This document shows positions 16,238-24,492 of a stretch of DNA of 64,000 nucleotides, piece after piece. Origin of the DNA: DATBDN01 sp963715995 (GTDB taxonomy: Bacteria > Actinomycetota > Thermoleophilia > Solirubrobacterales > Thermoleophilaceae); assembly GCA_963715995.1 (NCBI GenBank), contig OY970283.1, forward strand, positions 3,236,105 through 3,300,104. Reading direction: 5' to 3'. Position numbers and translations under genes: made by a program. The notes beneath the pieces are model-generated. The model did not search any database. It saw only the letters and a list, made by a program, of their open reading frames with translations, and was not told the DNA's origin. Position 1 is the stretch's first letter, and every line of letters starts with the position of its first letter.

Positions 16238-17617
16238 TCAGATGAGCGCGAGCTGCCGCGGGATCGTCATCTCCTCGAGCGGCATCGGCTCCCCCTCGAG
16301 GACGTACACACTCACCGGCACGCCCGCGTCCACGACCAGCTCGAGAAGCAGATCGCGAACCACGGGCCACGGCGTCAGTCCCTGCCCCGTACCGATCGGC
16401 GGGATGTGGACCGATGCTCCGTGTTCCTGTGCGAGAACGGCGAGCGTCTGGAGGCATCGCGCGAGCGCTGACAGGCGCACCCGAGACCTGCCATCGCGGC
16501 GCTCACCATAGCCAGCCTGCGCGACCATCGACGCGATCCAGACGGCATCGCCGACCCGCTCCATATGCACCGCCCCCAGGCGACGCTGGGTCGAGTCGGA
16601 GGCCCACTCGCCGTACGCTTCGCGCGCTCCGGGAAAACGTTTCGCAAGAGCCGGCGCGAAGCCGCGTGGGCCCCAGCTGGCGGCACGATCGTTAACGATG
16701 TGGGCGATGATCGCCGGCCCGGTGTGCCGGGGCTGCGTGGCATCTCCGCGCAACATTTTGAGCCCCTCGCGCGTCTCCCCGGTGTCGGCAGCGGGCATCA
16801 ATAGACCTATGACCCTTGGGTACATCCCGCCGGGGTACGGCGGTATGCCGAGTGCTTGGACACGCATGTCGTCATCGGTGCCCGGCCAGGACTCGATGTC
16901 ATCGATTGAGAACCCCACCGCGGTGCAGTGACTCATTCCGGTGTCGGGACCAATCGTCTGGCCCACGGGCGTAGGTCCTTCCCATCCACGCGAGGGCACC
17001 GTGTAGTCAATCCGGAACGAACCATCCTCCAGACGGGCGCTCGCAAACATGCACGCGGCCCGTCCGGTCAACCTGAGCACGCGTCGCAGCAGTGCCTCGG
17101 TTGAGACACCGAAGAGCTTGCGTAGGTCCAGCAGGTGGGCGAGTCGAAGGTCATCGGCCTCGCTGATCGGGAAGGCTCCCGCAGGCATAAGGATCTCCGC
17201 CGCCGCCACATTGCAGAGCATCTCCAGTTGCCAGTCGTCCTGGCGCGCATGCTCGACATGGCTAGCGCTGCGATACCGGGTGCGCTCGTCATGATCCGGG
17301 AACAGAAAGTGGCCCAGCTCATGCGCGACCGAAAAGCGCGTCCTCGATGGCCTGCGCAGCGGATTGAACTCAATGCGAAGCTGGCCTTCCGGCCCCGCGA
17401 CCAGGCAGGCGTCCTCGAGGTTCTCGCGCGGCACGGTCTCGATTCCGAGCTGCGCGGCGAGCTCGAACGGATCGAACGGCGGTCCGGGCCAGCCGTTCTC
17501 GATCGCGTCGAGCGCAACAGTGCGTGCGCGGGCGGCGACAATCGCGACAGGATCGGTCTCGTCGCTGTCCCGCAGGAGGGAAACGACGGACGGGTGCGTC
17601 CAACGCCTGTCGCTCAT
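16238..17617 (-). CDS. ImmA/IrrE metallopeptidase fused to a macro domain
   Basis: 459 residues from the ATG at 17617; the much longer open frame upstream overlaps the divergent membrane-protein gene and is not real. Residues about 20-190 are an ImmA/IrrE zinc peptidase (SVAHELGHFLFP with HELGH at 99-103; NVAAAEILMP with the third ligand E141). Residues about 288-441 are a macro domain: GDATQP, AHIVNDRAASWGPRGFA, LAKRFPGAREAY and the ASVHIPPIGTGQG loop. ImmA-type proteins cleave repressors or antitoxins; macro domains bind or hydrolyse ADP-ribose. A 72-base gap separates it from the kinase-PurZ gene, so it heads the operon. It may be the sensor or antidote component. Confidence 0.85.
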   Translation of the reverse strand: MSDRRWTHPSVVSLLRDSDETDPVAIVAARARTVALDAIENGWPGPPFDPFELAAQLGIETVPRENLEDACLVAGPEGQLRIEFNPLRRPSRTRFSVAHELGHFLFPDHDERTRYRSASHVEHARQDDWQLEMLCNVAAAEILMPAGAFPISEADDLRLAHLLDLRKLFGVSTEALLRRVLRLTGRAACMFASARLEDGSFRIDYTVPSRGWEGPTPVGQTIGPDTGMSHCTAVGFSIDDIESWPGTDDDMRVQALGIPPYPGGMYPRVIGLLMPAADTGETREGLKMLRGDATQPRHTGPAIIAHIVNDRAASWGPRGFAPALAKRFPGAREAYGEWASDSTQRRLGAVHMERVGDAVWIASMVAQAGYGERRDGRSRVRLSALARCLQTLAVLAQEHGASVHIPPIGTGQGLTPWPVVRDLLLELVVDAGVPVSVYVLEGEPMPLEEMTIPRQLALI

Positions 17618-17780
17618 CCTCGTTCGGCCCCCCCGTCGACCATAGCTAGAGAATGACACGCCCGGCGGCGTGTCGGCCGCGGCGGCCCGACAGGCCACCG
17701 GCGCCGCTCGCGCCAGATCGACGCGAGCTAGCCTGGGCTCGACTCGCTGCGTCGTGACGACGCGGCAAGACGCAACGCAC

Positions 17781-18785
17781 GTGCCATCCCACCAGACCAA
17801 GGTCAAGGTTTTCGGCCGCTCGTACGAACGCTCCCGAGCGATCGGATCCGGTTTGTTCGCGATCGCGGTCGTGCTCATCGCGGTCGGCACGAAGCTCGGC
17901 GGCCCATTTGGAACGATCGTCGCCGCCATCGGCGCGACCCTCGGGACCACGGGGATCGTGTCGTTCCTGGCGGATCCCGTGCTGAAGGATCTGCTCGCGC
18001 AAGAGATCTTCGAACGCGTTGGCCTGCGCGATTCGGTTGTGGCCGCGGGCCTGACGGACATATGCCCGGGCGTGCAGCTCGACACCGCACAACTGGCCAG
18101 CGGTAGCCGGCGGATCGTCGCGGTCCCGATGGACCCATTCACGTGGGCTCGGGAGGACTTCGGCGGAGTACTCGCCGCCGTAGGGGCTGCCGTAGCCGAG
18201 GTGGTCATCATCCTCCCGTCGCCGAGTCCGGGACCGGCTCGGCGGTTGCTCGCCGATCGTTTGCGGACGGACGAGGACGAGCTCGAGCGCCGGCTCCGCG
18301 CCCTCAGCGGCGAGCTACTACATGCATGGGACCGCTCCGCTGTTGTCGAAGGAGCAACGCTCTCGATACTCGAGCAGGACGAACTACTGAGCTGCGGGAT
18401 GTTCATCTGCGACGCTTCGGCCGTGATCGAGGTCGGTCCCGCGCTTCGGCAGTCGGCGACAGACCGGCTGACACTGGCGGAACTATTCGAACCAGGCTCG
18501 CCCTACGCCCGGTGGGCGGTGCAGCAAGTCGAGGACATGATCGCTGCGGCCACACCCGTCGATGCGAGGCCCATCACAGCGCCCGACGCCCTGCCTGGAC
18601 GCCGCGCCGCGATATCGCCCGACACGACAGAACGACTCCCGCGACCGGCGGCTCCCGGCGCTGCCACGGTAGCTCCTTCGGAGGAGACGGCTGCTCGCGA
18701 GTCCGGTGCTGAGCCGACCGGGGCCGACGACACGCCGAGCGGTGGAGATGCTGCTGCGGGCACGGAGAGTGCCGATGCAGAGTGA
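17781..18785 (+). CDS. two-helix membrane protein of unknown function
   Basis: About 334 residues from the GTG at 17781 (GTG 17754 and 17670 are alternatives; none has a clear ribosome-binding site). Two transmembrane helices lie near the N-terminus (IGSGLFAIAVVLIAVG, then TIVAAIGATLGTTGIVSFLA), followed by a soluble domain of about 190 residues (ICPGVQLDTAQLASGSRRIV, VVIILPSPSPGPA, a charged RLRTDEDELERRLR helix, CDASAVIEVG) and a Pro/Ala-rich tail. I do not recognise the domain. It is divergent from the ImmA-macro operon and overlaps the DUF262 gene by 11 bases, so it is probably the membrane partner of that system. Confidence 0.55.
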   Translation: MPSHQTKVKVFGRSYERSRAIGSGLFAIAVVLIAVGTKLGGPFGTIVAAIGATLGTTGIVSFLADPVLKDLLAQEIFERVGLRDSVVAAGLTDICPGVQLDTAQLASGSRRIVAVPMDPFTWAREDFGGVLAAVGAAVAEVVIILPSPSPGPARRLLADRLRTDEDELERRLRALSGELLHAWDRSAVVEGATLSILEQDELLSCGMFICDASAVIEVGPALRQSATDRLTLAELFEPGSPYARWAVQQVEDMIAAATPVDARPITAPDALPGRRAAISPDTTERLPRPAAPGAATVAPSEETAARESGAEPTGADDTPSGGDAAAGTESADAE

Positions 18786-20423
18786 TCGCGGAGGGACGAT
18801 CACTCGGGAGTTCCGGATCGCGGAACTCTTGGAGGAGGTCGACCGCGGCCGAATCGTCCTGCCGGAGTTCCAGCGTGATTTCGAGTGGAGCGACGAGCGC
18901 GTCAGCCAACTCCTCGCGACGGTCGCAAGGAGGTGGCCGGCGGCTCGCTCCTGCTGCAGGACTTCCCGGGCGAGACGTTTTATCGTCTGACCAGTTTCGA
19001 GGGTGGTCCGCGCGTTGATGACGATCGTGTGGAATTTGTCGTACTGGATGGTCAGCAACGACTGACGGCGCTCTACCACGCCGTCTACGACACGGGCCCG
19101 TACGTCTATGCGATTCGCGCGGCCGCGCTTCGACCCGGCGCAAGCATCGATCTCCTTGAGGAGGCGATCTCGTCCTTCACGCGCGAAGAATGGGACCGCT
19201 CACTGCGCGATCATGAGTGGGACGGCGATTACGACTGGATCCCGTTTTATTCCCTGCGCTCAGCGGCGGATTTCTTCGGCTGGCGAGACGACCTCATAGC
19301 GCGATCGCCCGCGGACGCTCGTGAGGCCCTGCGTGAGAAGTTGAGCGACGCCTACCGGTACGGGCTCGAAGCCTTTCATACCTACCAGCTGCCCGCGGTC
19401 ATCGTCGAACGCGAACTCGAAGCGGCCGCCGTCGCGCGAATCTTCGAGCGGGTCAACCGCGGCGGCCTGACGCTGTCGGCTTTCGACCTGATGGTTGCGA
19501 AGACGTTCGAAACCGGCTGGAACCTCCGCGAGCGGTGGGACAACGCGCTCGAGGCGTACCCGGTGCTTGCCGGCTTCGAAGACGGTATGCCGGTCGTCCG
19601 GGTTATCGCTATGCGCGCTTCAGGCAGCGTGCGCGAGGGAGACGTGCTCCGCCTGACGGGCGACACGGTGCGGGCCCACTGGGATCGCGCGGTCGGCGCG
19701 ACCGCCGCCGCGCTTGAGTTCCTGCGCGCGAACTGCGGCGTCCTGCGCGCGGAGTGGGTTCCGTACGGCGGCATCGTCATAACCCTCGCGGGAATCGCCT
19801 TCGACCACGACCTGGATCGTCATCGGGACGTACTCGTTTCGTGGTTCTTCTCGCGTGCGTTCGCACTGCGTTACGAGGGGGGCGCGAACACGGTCACCGT
19901 CGAGCAGTACCGCCACCTCCAGCGGGTTATCGCCGGCGAGACGAAACTCGAACCCGACGCGATGATCGACTCCGTCGCGCGTGAGGGGACTCGGAAGCGG
20001 CGCTCGGCCATCTGGCGGGCATTCATGTGCGTCCTCGCCGCCAACGGCGCACTGGATCCGATCACTCGGCAGCGAGCCACTGCTGACTCGGAGCCCGCCC
20101 ACATCCTCCCGCGGAGCGAGCACCCGCCTCCGGATCAGGAGTCTCCGCATCTACTCGTCCTGAACCTCCTGCTCGTCGACCGCGGAACAGCCCCGAGACT
20201 GAACGGCAGCGGCACTACTGGCCTGGACGCGGTACTGAAGGATCTGGCCGGCCCCGCCCGAGATCAGATCGTCACGACGCAGCTGCTTCCCGATCCGCGT
20301 ACGTGCAGGTCCGATGAGGAGTTTCTCGACTCCCGGCTCGCCCGCCTGGACTGGTTTTTGCAGTCGAAGGTCGGCTACGGCTTCACCCGCGCCGAGGCGG
20401 TCGACGTGACCGAGAACGACTGA
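18775..20423 (+). pseudogene. DUF262 (GmrSD-like) protein gene, single-base frameshift
   Basis: The N-terminus begins at ATG 18775 in one frame (TREFRIAELLEEVDRG, then RIVLPEFQRDFEWSDERV). From about 18,940 the homology continues in the -1 frame with GSLLLQDFPGETF, the DUF262 catalytic signature VVLDGQQRLTAL, and a C-terminal DUF1524/HNH-like region (SEPAHILPRSEH, VLNLLLVD). The expected join ..RWPAGSLLL.. needs one extra G in GGCGGC at 18,939-18,944. Restored, the protein would be about 549 residues. DUF262 proteins include GmrS-type DNA-modification-dependent restriction enzymes. The shift is either a sequencing error or a recent knock-out. The gene overlaps the membrane-protein gene upstream by 11 bases. 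Confidence 0.75.
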
Positions 20424-20467
20424 CACGTTCGCTTGCGATGCCAGTCGGCGCTGTGCCGGAAGCGTCT

Positions 20468-20504
20468 GGGTTTAGGCACCAGCCACAAACTGGTGCCTAA
20501 ACCC
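20468..20504. repeat. perfect 15-bp inverted repeat near the element end
   Basis: GGGTTTAGGCACCAG (20468-20482) and CTGGTGCCTAAACCC (20490-20504) are exact complements around a 7-base loop. It lies 44 bases past the DUF262 stop and about 95 bases before the tRNA-Val fragment. It could be a terminator or a recombination-protein site; the GGTGCC core also occurs in the tandem repeat at 12,213-12,234. Confidence 0.65.
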
Positions 20505-20597
20505 ACCCCTATCTGCCCGAATCTGCCCTAACCGCCATCGCCCGGATCTTCCTGCTTTCCAGGCATTTCCTGGGGTTTGTCAACTTCCTTGTCGCCT

Positions 20598-20639
20598 TTC
20601 ACACGCGAGAGGTCGCTGGTTCGAACCCAGCCGCGCCCA
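20598..20639 (+). other. attachment-site scar: 3' half of tRNA-Val(CAC)
   Basis: Reading on the plus strand: an anticodon loop TTCACAC (anticodon CAC), GCGAG as the 3' anticodon stem, a 5-base variable region AGGTC, a perfect T stem (GCTGG/CCAGC) with loop TTCGAAC, acceptor 3' strand CGCGCCC and discriminator A. The bases before it (CGCCT) do not pair with the anticodon stem, and there is no D arm or 5' acceptor. A tRNA that switches from unrelated sequence to perfect 3' half inside the anticodon loop is the usual product of tyrosine-integrase integration. The intact tRNA-Val copy should lie at the other end of the element, off the left edge. Confidence 0.8.
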
Positions 20640-20810
20640 TTTCCCCAGTTTCAATGCGGCCTTTGCCCGCGCTATTGACGTAAGGGCAAATCGCGTAAAT
20701 AAGAAATAGCTCGGTCGCAGCGCCGGAACGACCTCGGTCGGCCGACGGGACACTCGCGCGACTAGAAGGGCTGGTGCGAGCGGACCTCATTCACTAGGGT
20801 CGCCTGGACT

Positions 20811-22607
20811 GTGGCATTCCGGCCCAAGCCCTGGTTGACAGCCGCCATCGCAGCCGCGTCGCTCGCGCTGGCGCCGGCGGCGTTCGCAGACGGGACGTTC
20901 GCGTTCGAGAGTGACGCTGCCCACGTCGACGCTCAGGCGAAGACGACCGATGGCCAGGGCGCATACTTCTACGTTCTCACATTCCCGTCGGCCGTCTCCC
21001 AGGCGGAGACCGCGGGCGGCGCTCCGTGCACGTCTCAGTTCAGCACAGGTCGGGGTGCCATGAACACCGATCCGAACACGGTCGAATGTCCGGGCTCGGA
21101 TTCAACGGGCAAGCCGTCGCCGACGCGGGAGGTGCTCGCGGTCCTGGCAGCGGCCATGGCGTGCACCGACACGATCGGCCTGCAGACGAGCATCGACAAC
21201 CAGAGCTACCGCGACGACGGAAAGCTCATCTTCTCGGGCACCTGCACGCCACCGCCACCGCCGTCAGCGCCGCCGGATCCGAACGAGCAACCGGCGGGCG
21301 GCGCCGTGGCCCAGCCTCACAACGGGATCGTGGTCGGCGCCGACAGCAGCGGGCCGCCGACCGTGAAGCTGTTCGCACCGCCCGCGTTCTCCTCGTTCTC
21401 CTCGTTTGCCGCGTTCGATACGGCCTTCACGGGCGGCGTCCGGGTTGCCTCCGGTGACGTGAACGGGGACGGGTTGCTCGACGTGGTCGCGGGCGCCGGG
21501 CCCGGCGGCGGGCCACACGTGAAGGTGTTCGATGGCGCGAACGGCGGCCTCCTGAAGTCGTTCTTCGCGTATGACCCTGCCTTCGACCGCGGGGTGTTCG
21601 TCGCCAGCGGCGACGTGAACGGCGACGGGCGAGCCGACATCGTGGTCGGACCGGACAGCGGCGGCGGCCCGAATGTGCGCGTGTTCTCCGGAGCGGACGG
21701 CTCGCAGCTCAGCAGCTTCCTGGCATTCGCCGCAGGCTTCACGGGTGGCGTGCGGGTTGCCGTGGGCGACGTCAACGGCGACGGGATCGCCGATCTGATC
21801 GCCGGAACCGGGCCAGGTGCTGGCGCGCAGGTCAAGGTCTTCGACGGTAAGACGGACGCCGTGGTGTCGTCGTTCCTCCCATTCGCGGCCTCGTTCACTG
21901 GAGGCGTTTACGTCGCAACCGGCGACGTCAACGGCGATGGCGCCGCCGATGTCATCGTGGGGGCCGGGCAGGGTGGCGGACCGCACGTGAAGGCGTTCGA
22001 CGGCAAGACCGGCGCGGTCCTACTCTCGCTCCTGGCTTACCCGTCGGGAATCACGGGAGGGGTTCGCGTCGCCGCCGGTGATGTGAATGGCGACGGCGTA
22101 CCGGACATCCTCACCGTTCCAGGTCCCGGCACGGAGCCAGAGGTGAAGGCGTTCGACGGATTGACGGGCGCCTCTCTGGCCTCGTTCATGGCGTTCGACC
22201 CTGCGGACTTGGATGGAGCTTTCGTCGCCGCGTCCTCGTTCAGCGGTCCTGCTCCACAGATCCGCGGCGATGGAACCCTGCCTCTTAACGCCGGAGGCGT
22301 GGCGGTGCGAACGTCGTGCCCCGCAGACGTCCAGGGCGGCTTTTGCGCCGGCAGCATGTTCCTCCTGCTCCCGGCCGTGCACGGTGCCGCGATCCGCGCG
22401 GCTGCCAGGAAGCCCCGCGTTCTTGCACAAAAGAAGTTCAAGGTGGCGGCAGGGAAGAGCTTGAAAGTGCACGTCGCGCTCTCGCGGCGGGCGCGCCGCC
22501 TGCTCGGCAAGAACCGCACCCCACGCGTGATCGTGCGCGTAGTCACCCACGACGCTGGCGGCAACGTGAGTCTGCGCCAGCGCACGGTGACTCTGAAGCG
22601 TCGCTAG
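20811..22607 (+). CDS. secreted FG-GAP/VCBS repeat protein
   Basis: 598 residues from a GTG start, with a signal peptide ending near APAAFA-D. After an N-terminal domain of about 130 residues come five repeats of about 62 residues, each with a DVNGDG calcium-binding loop and a GAGPGGGPHVKVFDG-like strand, i.e. FG-GAP/integrin-type beta-propeller blades. The C-terminal 70 residues (KKFKVAAGKSLKVHVALSRR, VIVRVVTHDAGGN) are the Lys/Arg-rich beta module seen on many secreted proteins of this lineage. Likely a cell-surface binding protein; no enzymatic motif. It is the first chromosomal gene after the tRNA-Val scar. Confidence 0.8.
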   Translation: MAFRPKPWLTAAIAAASLALAPAAFADGTFAFESDAAHVDAQAKTTDGQGAYFYVLTFPSAVSQAETAGGAPCTSQFSTGRGAMNTDPNTVECPGSDSTGKPSPTREVLAVLAAAMACTDTIGLQTSIDNQSYRDDGKLIFSGTCTPPPPPSAPPDPNEQPAGGAVAQPHNGIVVGADSSGPPTVKLFAPPAFSSFSSFAAFDTAFTGGVRVASGDVNGDGLLDVVAGAGPGGGPHVKVFDGANGGLLKSFFAYDPAFDRGVFVASGDVNGDGRADIVVGPDSGGGPNVRVFSGADGSQLSSFLAFAAGFTGGVRVAVGDVNGDGIADLIAGTGPGAGAQVKVFDGKTDAVVSSFLPFAASFTGGVYVATGDVNGDGAADVIVGAGQGGGPHVKAFDGKTGAVLLSLLAYPSGITGGVRVAAGDVNGDGVPDILTVPGPGTEPEVKAFDGLTGASLASFMAFDPADLDGAFVAASSFSGPAPQIRGDGTLPLNAGGVAVRTSCPADVQGGFCAGSMFLLLPAVHGAAIRAAARKPRVLAQKKFKVAAGKSLKVHVALSRRARRLLGKNRTPRVIVRVVTHDAGGNVSLRQRTVTLKRR

Positions 22608-22655
22608 TGAGACTCAGCCCCGTCGCGCCACGTAACGCCCGACGCCGTGCGACCA

Positions 22656-23234
22656 ATGACAGATATGAAGTCGGATCAGCTGCCGCGGCTCGCGTACGAC
22701 CAAGCCACGTTCGAGGTCTTCTACCGCGAGCAAGTCGACGCGGTGGAGCGGTTCGTCGCGCGCCGGGTGTGGGACCCGCACCTGGCCGCCGACCTGACGG
22801 CCGACGTGTTCCTTGCCGCGATCAACGACGCGTCGTCCTACGACCGCCGCCGAGGAACGCCGGCGGCGTGGCTCTTCGGCATCGCCCGCAACGTTGTCTT
22901 GTCCGAGCTGCGGCGCGCTGCCCGTGAGCGTCGCGCCAACGCCCGCATCGAGGGCCGCCGTTTACTCGACGACGACGATGTCGCCCGCCTTCAGGAGCGC
23001 ATCGACGCCGAGGCGCGGGGCCGCGAACTGCACGACGCACTCGACATCCTCCCGGACGGGGAGCGGGCGGTCTTCGAGCTCGTCGCCCTCGACGGACTGC
23101 CACCACGCGAGGCCGCGCATGCCCTCGGCATCAGCGCGGTCACTGCACGCGTGCGCCTGCACCGCGCACGCTCCGCGATGCAGGGCCAGATCTTGGAAGA
23201 GCCCACCGCCATCAGCCGACCTATGGAGGCCTGA
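22656..23234 (+). CDS. ECF RNA polymerase sigma factor
   Basis: 192 residues from ATG 22656 (a GTG at 22647 would add three). Region 2 is at about 20-90 (FEVFYREQVDAVERFVARRV, LTADVFLAAI, TPAAWLFGIARNVVLSELRR) and region 4 at about 125-175 (LDILPDGERAVFELVALDGL, REAAHALGISAVTARVRLHR). One base separates it from the downstream membrane protein, so the two are co-translated, as for sigma/anti-sigma or sigma/target pairs. Confidence 0.85.
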   Translation: MTDMKSDQLPRLAYDQATFEVFYREQVDAVERFVARRVWDPHLAADLTADVFLAAINDASSYDRRRGTPAAWLFGIARNVVLSELRRAARERRANARIEGRRLLDDDDVARLQERIDAEARGRELHDALDILPDGERAVFELVALDGLPPREAAHALGISAVTARVRLHRARSAMQGQILEEPTAISRPMEA

Positions 23235-23235
23235 C

Positions 23236-23865
23236 ATGACTACGTCCCAGACTTTCGAAGACCGTCTTCTCGAGCGATTGCAGCTGGTCGTCGCCGCGAA
23301 CCCCGCTCCGCCGACCCCGACGGCACGACGCACACGGCCCAACAGATTCGTGGTCGCGGGCGCCGGCGCCACAGCCGTGTGCGCGGGCATCGCAGCGATG
23401 ACCGTTCTCGGCGGCGGCACCTCGAGCGCGTACGCGCTCGAGACACAGCCCGACGGAAGCGTGACGGTCCACATCAAGTCGCTGAGCGATGCGAGCGGCC
23501 TCCAGCGCAGCCTCCGCGCCGCCGGCATTCCCGCAGTCGTCGACTACAAAGCCGACTGTGCTCCGACCTCGGCAACGGCTCCGGCGGACGGCGGCCCAGG
23601 GCCGGTGCCCGGTCACTTCGATACCGGGCCGAGCCTCCGCCAGGCAGGGCCCAAGCCAAAAGGTGATCTGAGCCGGATGAAGGTCACGAGCAGTGTCCGC
23701 TCGGACGCCGGCGGTGTGACGTTCACGCTGGACCCCGGTCAGGTCGCCGGCGGCCAGAGGGTGTTCATCACGACGTCGACGGGCCGCGCCGACTCGATCG
23801 CGATTGCCATCGGTGAGACGGCCCCGGAGGTCCCGCCCTGCCCGCCTGCGCCGGGTCAGGGCTGA
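23236..23865 (+). CDS. single-pass membrane protein coupled to the ECF sigma gene
   Basis: 209 residues, with the ATG one base after the sigma-factor stop. A short cytoplasmic N-terminus (FEDRLLERLQLVVAANPAPP) is followed by one transmembrane helix (FVVAGAGATAVCAGIAAMTV) and an extracytoplasmic domain with a Cys and a Pro/Gly-rich middle (VTVHIKSLSDASGLQRSLRA, FTLDPGQVAGGQRVFI). Position suggests an anti-sigma factor, but the N-terminus lacks an obvious zinc-binding anti-sigma motif (HxxxCxxC). Confidence 0.6.
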   Translation: MTTSQTFEDRLLERLQLVVAANPAPPTPTARRTRPNRFVVAGAGATAVCAGIAAMTVLGGGTSSAYALETQPDGSVTVHIKSLSDASGLQRSLRAAGIPAVVDYKADCAPTSATAPADGGPGPVPGHFDTGPSLRQAGPKPKGDLSRMKVTSSVRSDAGGVTFTLDPGQVAGGQRVFITTSTGRADSIAIAIGETAPEVPPCPPAPGQG

Positions 23866-23888
23866 GGCGAACCAACCGCCCCTCCCCG

Positions 23889-23975
23889 GCCGCATTTGTC
23901 GCTTACCTGGAGCTCGAAGACGCACTCGGGGCGGACTGGATCATCGGGCTCAGTGCTGGCGAGACTCCCGCTCCA
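23889..23975 (+). pseudogene. internally deleted Doc toxin remnant
   Basis: The frame AFVAYLELEDALG then ADWIIGLSAGETP matches two separate parts of the Doc toxin at 12,794-13,201 (its GAFVAYLELDDALE near the N-terminus and ADWIIGLSSEITP near the C-terminus), joined in frame with the whole Fic core missing. It lies in the gap between the sigma/membrane pair and the methyltransferase gene, with no start codon of its own. It is a fossil of an earlier Doc gene with an in-frame internal deletion of about 285 bp relative to the intact copy. Confidence 0.75.
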
Positions 23976-23993
23976 CCCTTACGCTGCCCACGC

Positions 23994-24473
23994 GTGAACG
24001 CGCTCGGCAGCCTCTTCTTCCTGCTGGTCGCTCCCGGCGTCGTTGCCGGGCTCATCCCGTTGGGTCTGACCGATTGGTCGGTTGACGCTCACTGGGGGCC
24101 GCTTCGGATTCTCGGCGTCCTTCTGATCGCCGCTGGGTTGCCGGTTCTGCTGGACGCGTTCCGCCGTTTCGTCGTGGAGGGTCTCGGCACCCCGGCTCCG
24201 GTGGCTCCGCCCGAACGCCTCGTGGTCGGCGGCCTCTATCGCCATGTGCGCAACCCGATGTATGTGGCTGTGCTGGCGCTCATCGTCGGCCAGGGACTCC
24301 TGCTGGGCCAGCCCGTGCTGTTCGCCTACGGCGCCGCCATGGGCGTCATCTTCTTCAGCTTCGTCCGGTTCTACGAGGAGCCGGCGCTCGCGGACCAGTT
24401 CGGCGTGCAGTACGACGCCTATCGGCATGCAGTCCCCGGATGGTTGCCTCGTCTGCGTCCCTGGCGACCCTGA
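23994..24473 (+). CDS. isoprenylcysteine carboxyl methyltransferase-family membrane protein
   Basis: 159 residues, GTG start. Four hydrophobic helices, with the ICMT/PEMT signature GLYRHVRNPMYVAVLALIVG at about 80-100 (RHxRNPxY) and the catalytic RFYEEPALADQFGVQYDAY block near the C-terminus, as in SAM-dependent membrane methyltransferases such as bacterial ICMT homologues. The natural substrate of bacterial members is usually unknown. It stands alone, convergent with the lipoprotein gene. Confidence 0.8.
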   Translation: MNALGSLFFLLVAPGVVAGLIPLGLTDWSVDAHWGPLRILGVLLIAAGLPVLLDAFRRFVVEGLGTPAPVAPPERLVVGGLYRHVRNPMYVAVLALIVGQGLLLGQPVLFAYGAAMGVIFFSFVRFYEEPALADQFGVQYDAYRHAVPGWLPRLRPWRP

Positions 24474-24492
24474 GAAGTCGCCGGTAGTTCGG

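Noticed and set aside
18927..18944. Programmed -1 frameshift in the DUF262 gene
   Set aside because: An SD-like word is present, but no slippery heptamer lies at the right spacing; a plain deletion or sequencing error explains it better.
20599..20790. A 63-residue minus-strand open frame containing AAGFEPATSRV
   Set aside because: GFEPATSR-type peptides are the usual artefact of translating the T arm of a tRNA gene; this overlies the tRNA-Val fragment.
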